The notes: generated from the sequence alone by a model not told the origin. Shown: positions 25,828 to 35,436, numbered from the stretch's first letter. The stretch is DNA of 64,000 bases from Alistipes sp. (GCA_017629985.1 JAGBWD010000034.1:62001-126000), one strand, 5' to 3'. Translations and numbers: made by a program.

Positions 25828-26972
25828 TATTCGTCAATCTTTGTCTCAATGGTTATCTCACGCTTATCCTTGTTGTGAGGCTCCTCCTCACACTTTGTGT
25901 TCTCCACAAAGTAGAATGCACGTGTATAAGCTACCTCGTTCTCCTCTGCCTCGGGTATCACCTTTGCAAATTTCACGAAGTCTGCAGTTTGGAATATCTG
26001 CATAAGGTCGCCACGGCTCTCTCGCGACATCTCCACATCGCGTAACTCTGCCATAACCTCGTTTGAGGTCTTATCAAGGACACTCACCTGCCATCTATCC
26101 TCTATATATATCTTTAGGATTGATGTTAGCGAGGAGTAATATAGCTTATGCTTGTTATTTTGCCAGAGCTTACGATTCTTAAGCTCCTCGAGGGCCTTTA
26201 TAGCTACTATATGTGGTGGGAGCTTTGGTGCAGGCTTCTCCATCACGGCCTCTCTTTGGCGATGTTTGGCGATGAGTGATGCCAAGAACCAGATTACGAG
26301 TGAAAGGAGAATCAACCCTATGATGCCATATATAGCATAGTCGCGAATCTCGGCAAATTGGAATGGCAGATTCTTCTGTGTAAATATACCGTCATCCTGT
26401 AGCAGTGCCTGTGCCTTGTCGTTATCTACGCCTATGCCCTCCTGCGCCGTAGGGTCGGCCTTGAGAAATAGGGTAGTATCCAGCTCCATATACCCCTTCA
26501 CGTTGAGGTACAACGTGTCACGACTATAGAGTGTGTCGGGCTTATCGCGGTTTTTGTCAAAGTAGAGTATTACAGGAAGCATCGGCAAGGCTCCAGTCTC
26601 CATTGCTGCGAGGGTATACCTCTTGCGGAGGTGTAGCTTACGGCCATCTATGCCTACTGTATCTAGCTCTGCCTCGTCTATATACTCAAATATATCCTCG
26701 TTATACTCCTCGTATGTAGAGATAGAGCGTTTCTTGCTGTGTAGCTCCTTGAGCTGCTGTGGTGTGCGTGCCTTGCGGAAGTCAGGAACACCAATGTTTA
26801 CTGCTCTATCGGTCTCTATATCAATGATATATTCCACACGGTCACCCACCTCGATACTATCTCTCGAGAAGTGTCCGCGGATGGTAGGTGTCTGGCCATG
26901 AGCCTCGGTAGTAGCTAGGAGTGTTACTATCGCTATGAGTGGCAAGAGTATTATCTTGTTGAGATGTATCAT
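25827..26972 (-). CDS. BatD-like/DUF4381-like membrane-anchored periplasmic protein of the bat locus
   Basis: A 381-residue protein with a signal peptide (about 1-27, ending AHGQ), an Ig-like domain (HFSRDSIEVGDRVEYIIDIET) of the BatD N-terminal type, one transmembrane helix near 208-232 (IYGIIGLILLSLVIWFLASLI), and a cytosolic helical domain of about 120 residues. Bacteroides bat loci carry a protein of this layout between the DUF58 gene and batA. A separate full BatD is encoded at 48830-50641. It overlaps the DUF58 gene by 4 nt and the TPR gene by 1 nt. It is probably a periplasmic partner of the vWA proteins; no enzymatic motif is seen. Confidence 0.75.
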   Translation of the reverse strand: MIHLNKIILLPLIAIVTLLATTEAHGQTPTIRGHFSRDSIEVGDRVEYIIDIETDRAVNIGVPDFRKARTPQQLKELHSKKRSISTYEEYNEDIFEYIDEAELDTVGIDGRKLHLRKRYTLAAMETGALPMLPVILYFDKNRDKPDTLYSRDTLYLNVKGYMELDTTLFLKADPTAQEGIGVDNDKAQALLQDDGIFTQKNLPFQFAEIRDYAIYGIIGLILLSLVIWFLASLIAKHRQREAVMEKPAPKLPPHIVAIKALEELKNRKLWQNNKHKLYYSSLTSILKIYIEDRWQVSVLDKTSNEVMAELRDVEMSRESRGDLMQIFQTADFVKFAKVIPEAEENEVAYTRAFYFVENTKCEEEPHNKDKREITIETKIDE

Positions 26973-27853
26973 CGTTTCTTAAACATCTTTAATAGTTCTT
27001 TGACATAGTCGCCATTCGTTGCCACCTCGGCCATATCTACGCGGTTGTGTGTTAGCAGCGACGCCATAGCTTCGTTTCGGGAGTTATACTGCTCGGCCCA
27101 GAACTCTCTCACACGTGGCGATGAGGTATCTAGCCAGCTGCGCTCTCCAGTCTCGGCATCCTCCACCTCTACGATACCCACATCGGGAAGCTCCGCATCG
27201 CGCCTGTCGTAGACACGTATAGCCATGATATCATGCTTTGATGAGGCAATCTTCAAGGCATCCTCGAGCTTTGGCATATCCTCCGCAGAGTTTATGAGGT
27301 CACTCAATAGGAATGTCGTTGTACGCTTCTTATTTACACCTACAAGGAAGCGTAGAGCCTCCGAGATGTTGGTGTTGTGTCCCGATGGCGTGAAGCTTAC
27401 CAACTCTCTAATAATCATGAGAATATGACTACGTCCCTTCTTTGGGGGTATAAACTTCTCTATGTGGTCGGAGAAGAGTATACATCCCACCTTGTCGTTA
27501 TTCTTTGCCGCCGAGAAAGCTAGCGTTGCAGCAATCTCTGTGGTGAGGTTCTTCTTTGTAAGCTCCTCGGAGCCAAACATACGTGATGGTGACACATCCA
27601 CAAGGAGCATCATCGTAAGCTCGCGCTCCTCTTCGTAGACCTTCACATGTGCGCGGTGTGAGCGTGCTGTTACGTTCCAGTCTATGTCGCGCACATCATC
27701 TCCGGGGCGATACTCTCTCACCTCCGAGAATGACATACCACGGCCACGAAAGGCTGTGTGATACTTACCTGCGAAGATCTCATCCGAGAGTCCGCGGGTT
27801 TTAATCTCTATGCGTCTTACACGCTTCAGTATCTCCTCTTCGTGGAAGCTCAT
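26969..27853 (-). CDS. DUF58 (vWA-like) protein of the MoxR/bat locus
   Basis: A 294-residue soluble protein with the DUF58 signature near residues 40-65 (EVREYRPGDDVRDIDWNVTARS) followed by a vWA-like fold (LLVDVSPSRMFG) with a partly altered MIDAS motif. DUF58 proteins are almost always encoded beside a MoxR AAA+ ATPase and are thought to be its adaptor or substrate. The start overlaps the moxR stop by 1 nt and the end overlaps the next gene by 4 nt, so translation is coupled through the run. Family assignment is firm; molecular function is unknown. Confidence 0.9.
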   Translation of the reverse strand: MSFHEEEILKRVRRIEIKTRGLSDEIFAGKYHTAFRGRGMSFSEVREYRPGDDVRDIDWNVTARSHRAHVKVYEEERELTMMLLVDVSPSRMFGSEELTKKNLTTEIAATLAFSAAKNNDKVGCILFSDHIEKFIPPKKGRSHILMIIRELVSFTPSGHNTNISEALRFLVGVNKKRTTTFLLSDLINSAEDMPKLEDALKIASSKHDIMAIRVYDRRDAELPDVGIVEVEDAETGERSWLDTSSPRVREFWAEQYNSRNEAMASLLTHNRVDMAEVATNGDYVKELLKMFKKR

Positions 27854-28851
27854 TATGGTACGATGACGTTATTTAGGATGTCGGTGATAATCTGCTCTGT
27901 GGTGATGTTTTCTGCCTCTGCCTCGTATGTAAGGCCGATGCGGTGACGCAATACATCGTGACATACGGCACGCACATCCTCTGGAATCACATATCCGCGG
28001 CGCTGTATGAAGGCGTAAGCGCGTGCTGCTTTTGCTAGGGCTATGCTGGCACGTGGTGAGCCTCCGTAGGCGATTAGTGGCTGGAGACTCTGCAGGTGAT
28101 ACTCCGCAGGCTCGCGGGTAGCGAAGATGATGTCTATAATATATCGCTCAATCTTCTCGTCCATGTATACCTTGTTTACCACCTCTCTAGCACGTAGGAT
28201 ATCCTCGGGGGTGATTACCTTGTTCACCTCGGGCATTCCTGCGCCGCGGAGGTTCATGCGTATAATGTCTAGCTCCTCGGCACGTTTAGGGTACGATATC
28301 TTTGCCTTGAGCATAAAACGGTCTACCTGTGCCTCTGGGAGAGGGTATGTACCCTCCTGCTCGAGGGGGTTCTGCGTAGCAAGCACAAGGAAAGGCTTTG
28401 GAAGGGGATAGGTGTTATCACCTATGGTCACCTGCTTCTCCTGCATCGCCTCCAAGAGTGCTGACTGCACCTTTGCTGGGGAGCGGTTAATCTCATCTGC
28501 AAGCACGAAGTTTGCGAAGATAGGGCCATGCTTCACTGTGAAATCCTCGTTACGCTGTGAGTAGATGAGCGTACCAATAAGGTCGGCAGGGAGTAGGTCG
28601 GGGGTAAACTGTATACGTGAGAACTTTGCATCTACAGCCTTTGAGAGTGTTGTGATAGCAAGGGTCTTTGCCAAACCTGGAACACCCTCTAGCAGGATAT
28701 GACCATCCGAGAGAAGACCGATAAGTAGTGTGTCGATGAGATGTTGCTGACCAACGATGACACGTGATATCTCCTTACGTAGAGTATCCACAAATACTGA
28801 CTCCTCCTGAATATGAGCATTTAGCTCCTTGATGTTTACTACTTCATTCAT
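27853..28851 (-). CDS. MoxR family AAA+ ATPase
   Basis: A 332-residue MoxR-type AAA+ ATPase: Walker A GVPGLAKT (56-63), Walker B with DEINRSP, sensor 1 ATQNP, and an arginine finger in the EAQVDRFML segment. MoxR ATPases work with vWA-domain partners to fold, activate or load cofactors into target complexes. Here it heads the run moxR-DUF58-BatD-like-BatC-like-batA-batB-pepD-kinase-like, with spacings of 1 to 31 nt. A TAACTTTG promoter element lies about 60 nt upstream. It was once called batI or similar in Bacteroides; I leave the symbol blank. Confidence 0.94.
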   Translation of the reverse strand: MNEVVNIKELNAHIQEESVFVDTLRKEISRVIVGQQHLIDTLLIGLLSDGHILLEGVPGLAKTLAITTLSKAVDAKFSRIQFTPDLLPADLIGTLIYSQRNEDFTVKHGPIFANFVLADEINRSPAKVQSALLEAMQEKQVTIGDNTYPLPKPFLVLATQNPLEQEGTYPLPEAQVDRFMLKAKISYPKRAEELDIIRMNLRGAGMPEVNKVITPEDILRAREVVNKVYMDEKIERYIIDIIFATREPAEYHLQSLQPLIAYGGSPRASIALAKAARAYAFIQRRGYVIPEDVRAVCHDVLRHRIGLTYEAEAENITTEQIITDILNNVIVP

Positions 28852-28913
28852 TGTTATATCGTTTTTTACTCTTTTCTACATGACGAAACGCCACACATGG
28901 CGCACATATTATG

Positions 28914-28921
28914 CAAAGTTA
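28914..28921 (-). promoter_or_regulatory. -7 promoter element for the moxR/bat run
   Basis: The minus strand reads TAACTTTG; the predicted leader is about 57 nt. A well-placed -33 was not found. It lies in the 90-nt gap after the S41 peptidase stop. Confidence 0.6.
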
Positions 28922-28941
28922 TAAAATTTATTTGATAACTC

Positions 28942-30366
28942 CTACTCTTCAACATAGTTACGTATGCCCGAGATAGGCTTTGGGATGCTATGTGTTGCTA
29001 CAACCTCCATCATTTGCTCTACGGCACGTGTTGAGGATTGAGATATGCTCTTACCTGTTATGTCGGCGAGTGCTGTGGCGAGAGCAATGTCGTAGCTAGC
29101 ATCGCCCCACGTTGTGCGTGGTAGAGGGTAGTTCTTGTCGCTAACTCCCATGCCATTACTCTGCGATGTAAGGTCTATATCTGGGATGATACCATCTCCC
29201 CAGCCCCCGAAGCCCTTGGCATCTAGGCACATAAAGGTTATCGGAGCATACTCCACAGTGGTAGAGCCTATGGTAAGGCGTGTTACATCCATGCCACAGT
29301 TTTTACCCTCGGTTGTTGAGCCTATGAGCCTCACGGGGAAGTCCAAGCCTCGAAGTCCCATGACCACAAGCTCCGATGCCGAGGCGGTATATCCCGAGCC
29401 GATAACCGTGAGACGCTCAAGGTTTAATATCTGGCCTGTATTCTGTAGCACAATCTCGGTGATTTTGTTGCTCTTGGTGTTGTTCTTATTGCGCACTATG
29501 CTGCACAATAGGCCATTCTCGAACCTCGCAGGGAGAAGCGCTGCGCAGAGCTTCGATGCCGAGTTCACGGCGCCACCGCCATTACAACGTAGGTCGAGGA
29601 TGAACTCCTCTGCGCCCTCTGCGGCAAGCTGCTCTATCGCTCCTATAAGTTGCTCGTCATACTCCGACTCAAAGCCCGTGTACACAAGATAACCTATCCT
29701 CTTGTTGTAACCCTTAACATCTATGATGTCGCTGTAAACCACCGTTGTAGGTGTGAATTGACCCTTCGATAGTGTCACGCTGAAGCTCTCGGCATCGCAC
29801 TGTCGGTAGAGAGTTAGGTTTAGCGATGCCACGCTACTACTCTCTATGGCGTTAAAGCGCTCGGCATAGTTGCTCGGATTTAAAGGCGTGTTGCTGACCA
29901 TTGTGATTACGTCACCACGCAAGATGCCTGCCTTCTCGGCTGGGGAGCCGGGGTATACGTTTTCGATGAAGAAGCCATAGTTGCCCTCATTGTTAATAAT
30001 AGCTATGGTGTAGTGTAGCGAAATGCCAAAACCTGTGGTCGTGGCACGTGTGGTGCTAGATACCTCCCTTATGTAGGAGTAGAAGGCACGTTGTCCCTGG
30101 CTGTTGTAGTAGCCATCGTCAATATTTGTTGAGAGCTTGGCAAGCGAGTTGTCGAGATACTCCTCCCAGGGGAGTGTGCGGTTGAAGGTGCTGCTCTTCT
30201 CCTTAACCTCATCGAGCCAGTAATACTCGTTTGTAAGGCGCTCGTCTATATATGCTACGATGTTGTTATCATATTTACCACCCTGTGGAGGGTTATCCAC
30301 ACCTGGGTAGTTTGGGGTTGTGCATGCGACAAATAGTAGTATGCCCAAGTAGAGTAATCTCCTCAT
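28942..30366 (-). CDS. S41 family C-terminal-processing-type peptidase, lipoprotein
   Basis: A 474-residue protein from ATG 30366, beginning MRRLLYLGILLFVACT, with a lipobox Cys near residue 15, so it is an envelope lipoprotein. It contains a PDZ domain (about 100-190; PGSPAEKAGILRGDVI) and an S41 tail-specific protease domain. The nucleophile is the Ser in GYTASASELV and the general-base Lys is about 25 residues later in TTEGKNCGMD. Such proteases cleave misfolded or tagged periplasmic proteins at their C-termini. The frame extends to 30408 but would overlap nth; the lipoprotein start fits better. It begins 3 nt after nth ends. The substrate is unknown. Confidence 0.88.
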   Translation of the reverse strand: MRRLLYLGILLFVACTTPNYPGVDNPPQGGKYDNNIVAYIDERLTNEYYWLDEVKEKSSTFNRTLPWEEYLDNSLAKLSTNIDDGYYNSQGQRAFYSYIREVSSTTRATTTGFGISLHYTIAIINNEGNYGFFIENVYPGSPAEKAGILRGDVITMVSNTPLNPSNYAERFNAIESSSVASLNLTLYRQCDAESFSVTLSKGQFTPTTVVYSDIIDVKGYNKRIGYLVYTGFESEYDEQLIGAIEQLAAEGAEEFILDLRCNGGGAVNSASKLCAALLPARFENGLLCSIVRNKNNTKSNKITEIVLQNTGQILNLERLTVIGSGYTASASELVVMGLRGLDFPVRLIGSTTEGKNCGMDVTRLTIGSTTVEYAPITFMCLDAKGFGGWGDGIIPDIDLTSQSNGMGVSDKNYPLPRTTWGDASYDIALATALADITGKSISQSSTRAVEQMMEVVATHSIPKPISGIRNYVEE

Positions 30367-30368
30367 AA

Positions 30369-31019
30369 CTATTTGATTATATTTATATTTTGCTTGTAAT
30401 ATTTGCATATCTCCGTCAGTCCGCAGCTCTTACACTTTGGGTTACGTGCCACACATACATAACGTCCATGGAGGATAAGCCAGTGGTGAGCTATGGGTAG
30501 CAACTCCTTTGGGAAGCCCCTCTCTAGTTGTCGTTCTGTGGCTAGTGGAGTCTTGGCATTTGTCGATAACCCTATGCGTGCCGAGACGCGAAATACATGA
30601 GTATCCACGGGCATCACCTCTCTACCCCATAGCACCGCCCCCACGACATTTGCTGTTTTGCGTCCTACGCCCTGCAGTGACTCCAAATCCTTTGGGTCGT
30701 ATGGCACCTCGCCGTTAAACCTCTCAACAAGTTGTCGCGCTAGGGTAGCTAGATGTCTTGCTTTATTATTGGGATAGGAGATGCTCTTTATATACTGAAA
30801 TATATCCTCTTCGGTAGCCTGTGCCATCTCGAAGGGCGTGGGGTATCGCTCAAAGAGCGCAGGAGTAGTCATATTCACACGCTTGTCGGTACACTGTGCC
30901 GAGAGAACCACAGCAACAAGCAACTCAAATGGTGTGCGGTAGTTTAGCTCACTCTCTGCCGTAGGCATGCTGCGTGAGAAGTACTCTATAACATATCTAT
31001 ATCGCTCCTTTGTAGTCAT
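30369..31019 (-). CDS. nth: Endonuclease III
   Basis: Nth is a bifunctional DNA glycosylase and AP lyase that removes oxidised pyrimidines in base excision repair. The 216-residue product has the helix-hairpin-helix LQGVGRKTANVV with the Schiff-base Lys121, the catalytic Asp139 in MPVDTHVFR, and the C-terminal [4Fe-4S] loop C-x6-C-x2-C-x5-C (CVARNPKCKSCGLTEIC). Its start overlaps the glycosyltransferase stop by 1 nt (TAATG), so it is translationally coupled. Context with a UvrD-type helicase two genes upstream gives a small repair cluster. Confidence 0.96.
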   Translation of the reverse strand: MTTKERYRYVIEYFSRSMPTAESELNYRTPFELLVAVVLSAQCTDKRVNMTTPALFERYPTPFEMAQATEEDIFQYIKSISYPNNKARHLATLARQLVERFNGEVPYDPKDLESLQGVGRKTANVVGAVLWGREVMPVDTHVFRVSARIGLSTNAKTPLATERQLERGFPKELLPIAHHWLILHGRYVCVARNPKCKSCGLTEICKYYKQNINIIK

Positions 31020-31954
31020 TATCTCTTCTGTTTAAGCCACATACGCCAACATATCTTCTTCACGAAGAGGCCGTATGAGGCGATGTTTTTAATAAGTGGA
31101 CGGTATGCTTTTATGTCGTTCCACCACCTCTTTATATATTCGCTGATGCCTCCATTGTAGGATAACACCCACAGTGCGGTGTTATGCCTTGAGTGTTGTA
31201 GCTCATCGTGCATCTGGCTATTGTTGTAATGCTCGTCATACCATAGCGATATGTCGTATAGCGACTCTACAAACTCTATTTTTTTGCGATAGTCGGGGTT
31301 GTGGCTCACGCTCTGCTTCAGCACACGATGTACAGCCACGGGGCAATCAACACCCACATACTTGCTGCGTGCGGCAAACCATAGCCACATAGGCAGGTCA
31401 TCGGTGCGCCACTCGGGATGCTCCTCGGGGTGAACCTCTGCGTAGTATTGTGCTACAAGCTCCCTGCGAGCTACGGTGGTGCAGTTCTCGGCGGGGTTAC
31501 GGCGCAGCATAGCCTCAAATGTCGTCAGACACTCCCCCTCGGGGTATATGCTTCTGTTCCCTTGCTCATCGATGCGCTCCGAACGGCCATAACACATTCC
31601 CACCTCGGGGTTTGCCTCAAGGATCTCTACCTGCATCTGTAGCTTCTTGCGGTGTGTAAAGTAGTCATCACCATCGAGCATGGCGATATACTTACCCCGT
31701 GCCGCGGCGATGGTGCGATAGTAGTTTTTGCGCCATCCCACATTCTTCTCCGAGGTCACTATGCGTATCGCCTCGGGGTATTGTGTGGCATAATCTTCGG
31801 CTATGGCACGTGTGCGGTCGGTGCTACAATCCTCACCTATGACAATCTCTATGCGAAAGTCGGTCTGCTGTCGCAGCACGCTCTCTATCGCCTGGGCGAT
31901 ATATCGCTCATGGTTGTAGGTGGTCATAATGACCGAAAGCATCACATCCTCCAT
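31019..31954 (-). CDS. Family 2 glycosyltransferase
   Basis: A 311-residue GT-A fold glycosyltransferase. The N-terminus has the GT2 start LSVIMTTYNHERYIAQAIES, a nucleotide-binding Asp in EIVIGEDCSTD, and the metal-binding DxD-like motif in AMLDGDDYF near residue 95. It lacks membrane segments and so is likely cytosolic or peripheral, transferring a sugar to a cell-surface polysaccharide or lipid precursor. It lies between the helicase and nth with 1-2 nt spacing, an odd place for a lone glycosyltransferase, so its position probably reflects operon shuffling. Donor and acceptor cannot be told from sequence. Confidence 0.9.
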   Translation of the reverse strand: MEDVMLSVIMTTYNHERYIAQAIESVLRQQTDFRIEIVIGEDCSTDRTRAIAEDYATQYPEAIRIVTSEKNVGWRKNYYRTIAAARGKYIAMLDGDDYFTHRKKLQMQVEILEANPEVGMCYGRSERIDEQGNRSIYPEGECLTTFEAMLRRNPAENCTTVARRELVAQYYAEVHPEEHPEWRTDDLPMWLWFAARSKYVGVDCPVAVHRVLKQSVSHNPDYRKKIEFVESLYDISLWYDEHYNNSQMHDELQHSRHNTALWVLSYNGGISEYIKRWWNDIKAYRPLIKNIASYGLFVKKICWRMWLKQKR

Positions 31955-31956
31955 AA

Positions 31957-34335
31957 CTATAACTTTGTTAGCTTTGCAAATTTCGCTAGCAGAGTCTTAC
32001 TGCCGTAGCTGTCAAATGCAACAACAACCTTATGGTCTGTGGCCAGAGGCTCTATGCGCTCTATGCGTCCTCGTCCAAACTTGGGGTGGAGAACACTATC
32101 ACCTACGTTATATGCACAGCTCTCCAGTGTCGTTGATGTCTCTGTTTGTGCCACCCTGCGCATTCCTGCACGTTCTGGGTCTATGGGCTTTGGCGTTGCG
32201 AGAATCTCGGGGCGTGGGGTTCCCGTTGTGGTGTGCTGTCGCTGGCCACCATGACCTCCGTAGCGGCTCTTTAGCGACTCATGATGGGGTCTCTCCTCCT
32301 GCGTAGCACGCTCCCAGCGGTTTCTACCCTTAAGCTCCTCGATATTAAAGTTGGCATCGAGCCACTCCGCCTCTATCTCTGCTAGGAAGCGGCTAGGCTT
32401 TGTATTTTCGGTCTTACCCCATACGCGGCGCATCTCCGAGAAGGATAACATCGCCGCCCTCTTTGCACGTGTTATTGCTACGTACATCAGTCGGCGCTCC
32501 TCCTCTAGGTCGGTTATAGACTCCACCGAGCGTGACGAGGGGAAGAGACCCTCCTCCATGCCAACGATATATATGTAGTCATACTCCAGACCCTTTGCAG
32601 AGTGTACGGTCATCAGGGTCACCTTGTTGCCATCATCCTCACTATCTTGGTCGGTTTGCAACATTATGTTCTGCATCCACTCATCTATGGTTGGGGTCTG
32701 GCTCTGCTCGCGCAATCCATCCTCCATCTCGCGGTCACACTCATCCTCGTAGGAGCTCATCATTGCCAGGAGCTGGTCAAGGTAGTCTTTGGCGGTGTCG
32801 TTTTCGGGTTTCTTCTCCTTCTCTAGTTCGTGGAGTATTCCCGAACGTGCCATGACCTCCTTCGCGAAGTCCGACACACCCATCTCTACGCGCATTGTAG
32901 AGAGTTCGTTTATCAGCTTCACAAAATCGCTAACCTTTCTTACCACAACCTTCTCTACCTGTCCCATAGCCTCTGTGGAGCCTACAAGGCTATTTACGGC
33001 GTGCCACATAGAGGTCTGACGCTGTGCCGCTATCTCGGCTATGCGTGCCACAGTGGTATCGCCAATACCTCGCGCAGGGTAGTTTATGATTCTCTTGAAC
33101 GACTCATCATCGTTGGGGTTGAGGATTACGGAGAGGTATGCCAACATGTTTCGCACATCCTTATGCTCTAGTAGCGACATACCTTTATATACGCGGTAGG
33201 GTATTCCTCGGCGTGTGAATGCCGCCTCAAAGAGACCATGTTGCTTGTTGGTGCGATAAAGGATTGCAAAGTCGCGCCACTCGGCACCCTCCCTCACTCT
33301 ATCCTTTATATCCATTGCCACCTCTACAGGCTCGTAGCTATCCTCTAACACCCTTACTAGGCGTATCTTCTCGCCCTTTTCTGCTGCCGAGAAGCATCGC
33401 TTGTCGAGACGGCGTGAGTTGTGGGCTATCAGGGAGTTTGCCGCCTCTACGATGGTCTGCGTAGAGCGGTAGTTCTGCTCCAACTTATATACCTTGGTAG
33501 TGGGGTAGTCGCGTTGGAACGAGAGGATGTTCTCAATCTTTGCACCACGGAAGGCATAGATACTCTGCGCATCGTCACCCACAACGCATACGTTGGAGTG
33601 TTTTAACGCTAGACGGCGCACGATGATATACTGCGCCATGTTAGTATCCTGATACTCATCCACAAGGATATACTTAAACCTATCCTGATACTGCTCCAGC
33701 ACCTCTCCAGCATCGCGGAGCAGGATGTTGGTCTGTAGCAGAAGGTCGTCAAAGTCCATAGCGCCATTACGCTTACAGCGATTGCAGTACTCGATATATA
33801 TATCTGCTATTTCGGGCATCTTTGCCTCACGGTCCTCACCTGCTAGCACGCCATTTGCCTTATATGCTCCAGGGGTTATGAGGCAGTTCTTGGCCATAGA
33901 GATACGTGCCGCTACAGCCTGTGGCTTGTATCTCTCCTCCGAGAGATTCTTCTCTTTTATGATGCTCTTTATGAGGTTTTTTACATCGTTAGGCTCATAT
34001 ATTGTAAAACTTTCGGGGAAGCCTAGCTTCGTAGCGTTTTCGCGCAAGAGACGCGCAAAGACCGAGTGAAATGTTCCCATGCGTATAAATCGTGCCTGGG
34101 AGCCTACAAGTTTTTCGATGCGCTCTCGCATCTCACGTGCCGCCTTATTTGTAAAGGTGAGCGCCAAAATAGAGCCTGGCTCCACGCCCTGCGACAGCAT
34201 ATAGGCTATGCGTGTGGTCAGCACACGTGTCTTTCCCGAGCCTGCGCCAGCGATGATTAGCGAGGGGCCATCGTAGTTCACCACAGCCTCGCGTTGTACA
34301 GCATTTAAACCTTCTAATATGTTGTTGTTACTCAT
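31957..34335 (-). CDS. UvrD/PcrA-type superfamily 1 DNA helicase
   Basis: From the ATG at 34335 the product is 792 residues, the usual size of UvrD/PcrA. SF1A motifs are all visible: Q motif (LNAVQREAV), Walker A AGAGSGKT, motif Ia (LALTFTNKAAREM), Walker B VDEYQDTN, GDDAQSIYAFRGA, EQNYRST, TVHSAKGLEYDYIY and VAITRAKR. A C-terminal tail has the SHD-like PcrA/UvrD RNAP-interaction domain (GDSVLHPKFGRGRIERIEP). It unwinds DNA in nucleotide excision and mismatch repair and clears stalled replication or transcription complexes. The frame reaches back to 34452, but this would overlap the chromate transporter gene, so the later ATG is used. The glycosyltransferase follows after 2 nt. Confidence 0.95.
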   Translation of the reverse strand: MSNNNILEGLNAVQREAVVNYDGPSLIIAGAGSGKTRVLTTRIAYMLSQGVEPGSILALTFTNKAAREMRERIEKLVGSQARFIRMGTFHSVFARLLRENATKLGFPESFTIYEPNDVKNLIKSIIKEKNLSEERYKPQAVAARISMAKNCLITPGAYKANGVLAGEDREAKMPEIADIYIEYCNRCKRNGAMDFDDLLLQTNILLRDAGEVLEQYQDRFKYILVDEYQDTNMAQYIIVRRLALKHSNVCVVGDDAQSIYAFRGAKIENILSFQRDYPTTKVYKLEQNYRSTQTIVEAANSLIAHNSRRLDKRCFSAAEKGEKIRLVRVLEDSYEPVEVAMDIKDRVREGAEWRDFAILYRTNKQHGLFEAAFTRRGIPYRVYKGMSLLEHKDVRNMLAYLSVILNPNDDESFKRIINYPARGIGDTTVARIAEIAAQRQTSMWHAVNSLVGSTEAMGQVEKVVVRKVSDFVKLINELSTMRVEMGVSDFAKEVMARSGILHELEKEKKPENDTAKDYLDQLLAMMSSYEDECDREMEDGLREQSQTPTIDEWMQNIMLQTDQDSEDDGNKVTLMTVHSAKGLEYDYIYIVGMEEGLFPSSRSVESITDLEEERRLMYVAITRAKRAAMLSFSEMRRVWGKTENTKPSRFLAEIEAEWLDANFNIEELKGRNRWERATQEERPHHESLKSRYGGHGGQRQHTTTGTPRPEILATPKPIDPERAGMRRVAQTETSTTLESCAYNVGDSVLHPKFGRGRIERIEPLATDHKVVVAFDSYGSKTLLAKFAKLTKL

Positions 34336-34346
34336 AGAGTTATCTT

Positions 34347-34892
34347 TTATAAGCCATAAATAATTACTCCCATAATACCCGACACGATGATAAGAAGTAT
34401 AGGGTTTATTTTCTTTGCCGAGCCTACTAGCGTAAGGCCAAATATCGCCCAACTCCAGCCATCTATGAAGCTCTCTCCATCGCTCGAATGTGGAAACATG
34501 AGCAGCAGCGCTGCCGAGGCAATCATGCCAACCACCACGGGACGCATGCCCATCACAGCGCCCTTTATCACGCTATTGTGTTGCAGGCGCAGGAAGAAGT
34601 GTGTTATGAGCATCATCAGCGTCAGGGCTGGCAGACATACCGCCACGGTTGCCACGATGGAGCCTCCGATGCCTGCTATCTCATATCCAATATATGTTGC
34701 CGAGTTGATAGCAATGGGGCCAGGGGTCATCTGCGATATAGCTACTATATCGGCAAACTCGCCATTTGTGAGCCACGCGTTTTTCACTACCACCTCGCTA
34801 TGTATCAGCGAGAGCATGGCATATCCGCCTCCAAAGCCGAAGAATCCAATCTTTATGTAGCTGATAAACAGCTGAATGAGTGTGCTTATCAT
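34347..34892 (-). CDS. Chromate transporter family half-protein (second gene of pair)
   Basis: A 181-residue membrane protein of the CHR family. It has the conserved FGFGGGYAMLSLIHSEV segment near the N-terminus, the AISQMTPGPIAINSATYIGY motif, and about five to six helices. Short-chain CHR proteins are half the size of ChrA and come in pairs that together make one transporter of opposed topology. Chromate efflux is the founding activity; the natural substrate in gut bacteria is uncertain. Its start overlaps the partner gene by 4 nt, so they are translated together. Confidence 0.88.
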   Translation of the reverse strand: MISTLIQLFISYIKIGFFGFGGGYAMLSLIHSEVVVKNAWLTNGEFADIVAISQMTPGPIAINSATYIGYEIAGIGGSIVATVAVCLPALTLMMLITHFFLRLQHNSVIKGAVMGMRPVVVGMIASAALLLMFPHSSDGESFIDGWSWAIFGLTLVGSAKKINPILLIIVSGIMGVIIYGL

Positions 34893-35431
34893 TGTTTACC
34901 CTCCTCTCCGTGTCTTGCCATCCACACGATGCCGCCAATGGCTCCAGCAATGATAAGCCAGATAGGTGAAAACCCGAAATGCCACACCACCAATGCTGTA
35001 GCTAGGGCGATGCTCAAACCTACCCAATGCATCCCCTTCGTAAGTCCCACAATAGGGGCAACGATGAGTGCTACAACCGCGGGACGCATACCCTTGAACG
35101 CAGCATCTACCCACACATTATCACGTATATTGGTGAAGAATATCGCCACAACGAGGATTATCACAAAGGAGGGTATCACAGCGCCCAGCACTGCGGCGAG
35201 AGCGCCCCAGTATCTGCAAAACTTATAGCCTACAAACACGGCAGTATTTAGCGATATAGGCCCTGGGGCGGTTTGTGCAATAGTAAGGAGGTCTATAAAT
35301 TCCTTGTCGGTGAGCCATCCGCGGTGGTTGATAACCTCATGTTGTATGAGGGGTATCATGGCGTATCCACCACCAAAGGTGAAGGCTCCAATCTTCAGGA
35401 AGGAGAGGAAAATATCGAATAGCTTACCCAT
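34889..35431 (-). CDS. Chromate transporter family half-protein (first gene of pair)
   Basis: A 180-residue paralogue of the adjacent gene, with the same FTFGGGYAMIPLIQHEV and AQTAPGPISLNTAVFVGY motifs and about five to six membrane helices. The two half-size proteins probably heterodimerise. It lies 5 nt after the methyltransferase gene and overlaps the second half by 4 nt, inside the U32-methyltransferase-transporter-helicase run. Whether it exports chromate or another oxyanion is not shown by the sequence. Confidence 0.88.
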   Translation of the reverse strand: MGKLFDIFLSFLKIGAFTFGGGYAMIPLIQHEVINHRGWLTDKEFIDLLTIAQTAPGPISLNTAVFVGYKFCRYWGALAAVLGAVIPSFVIILVVAIFFTNIRDNVWVDAAFKGMRPAVVALIVAPIVGLTKGMHWVGLSIALATALVVWHFGFSPIWLIIAGAIGGIVWMARHGEEGKQ

Positions 35432-35436
35432 TGTTG

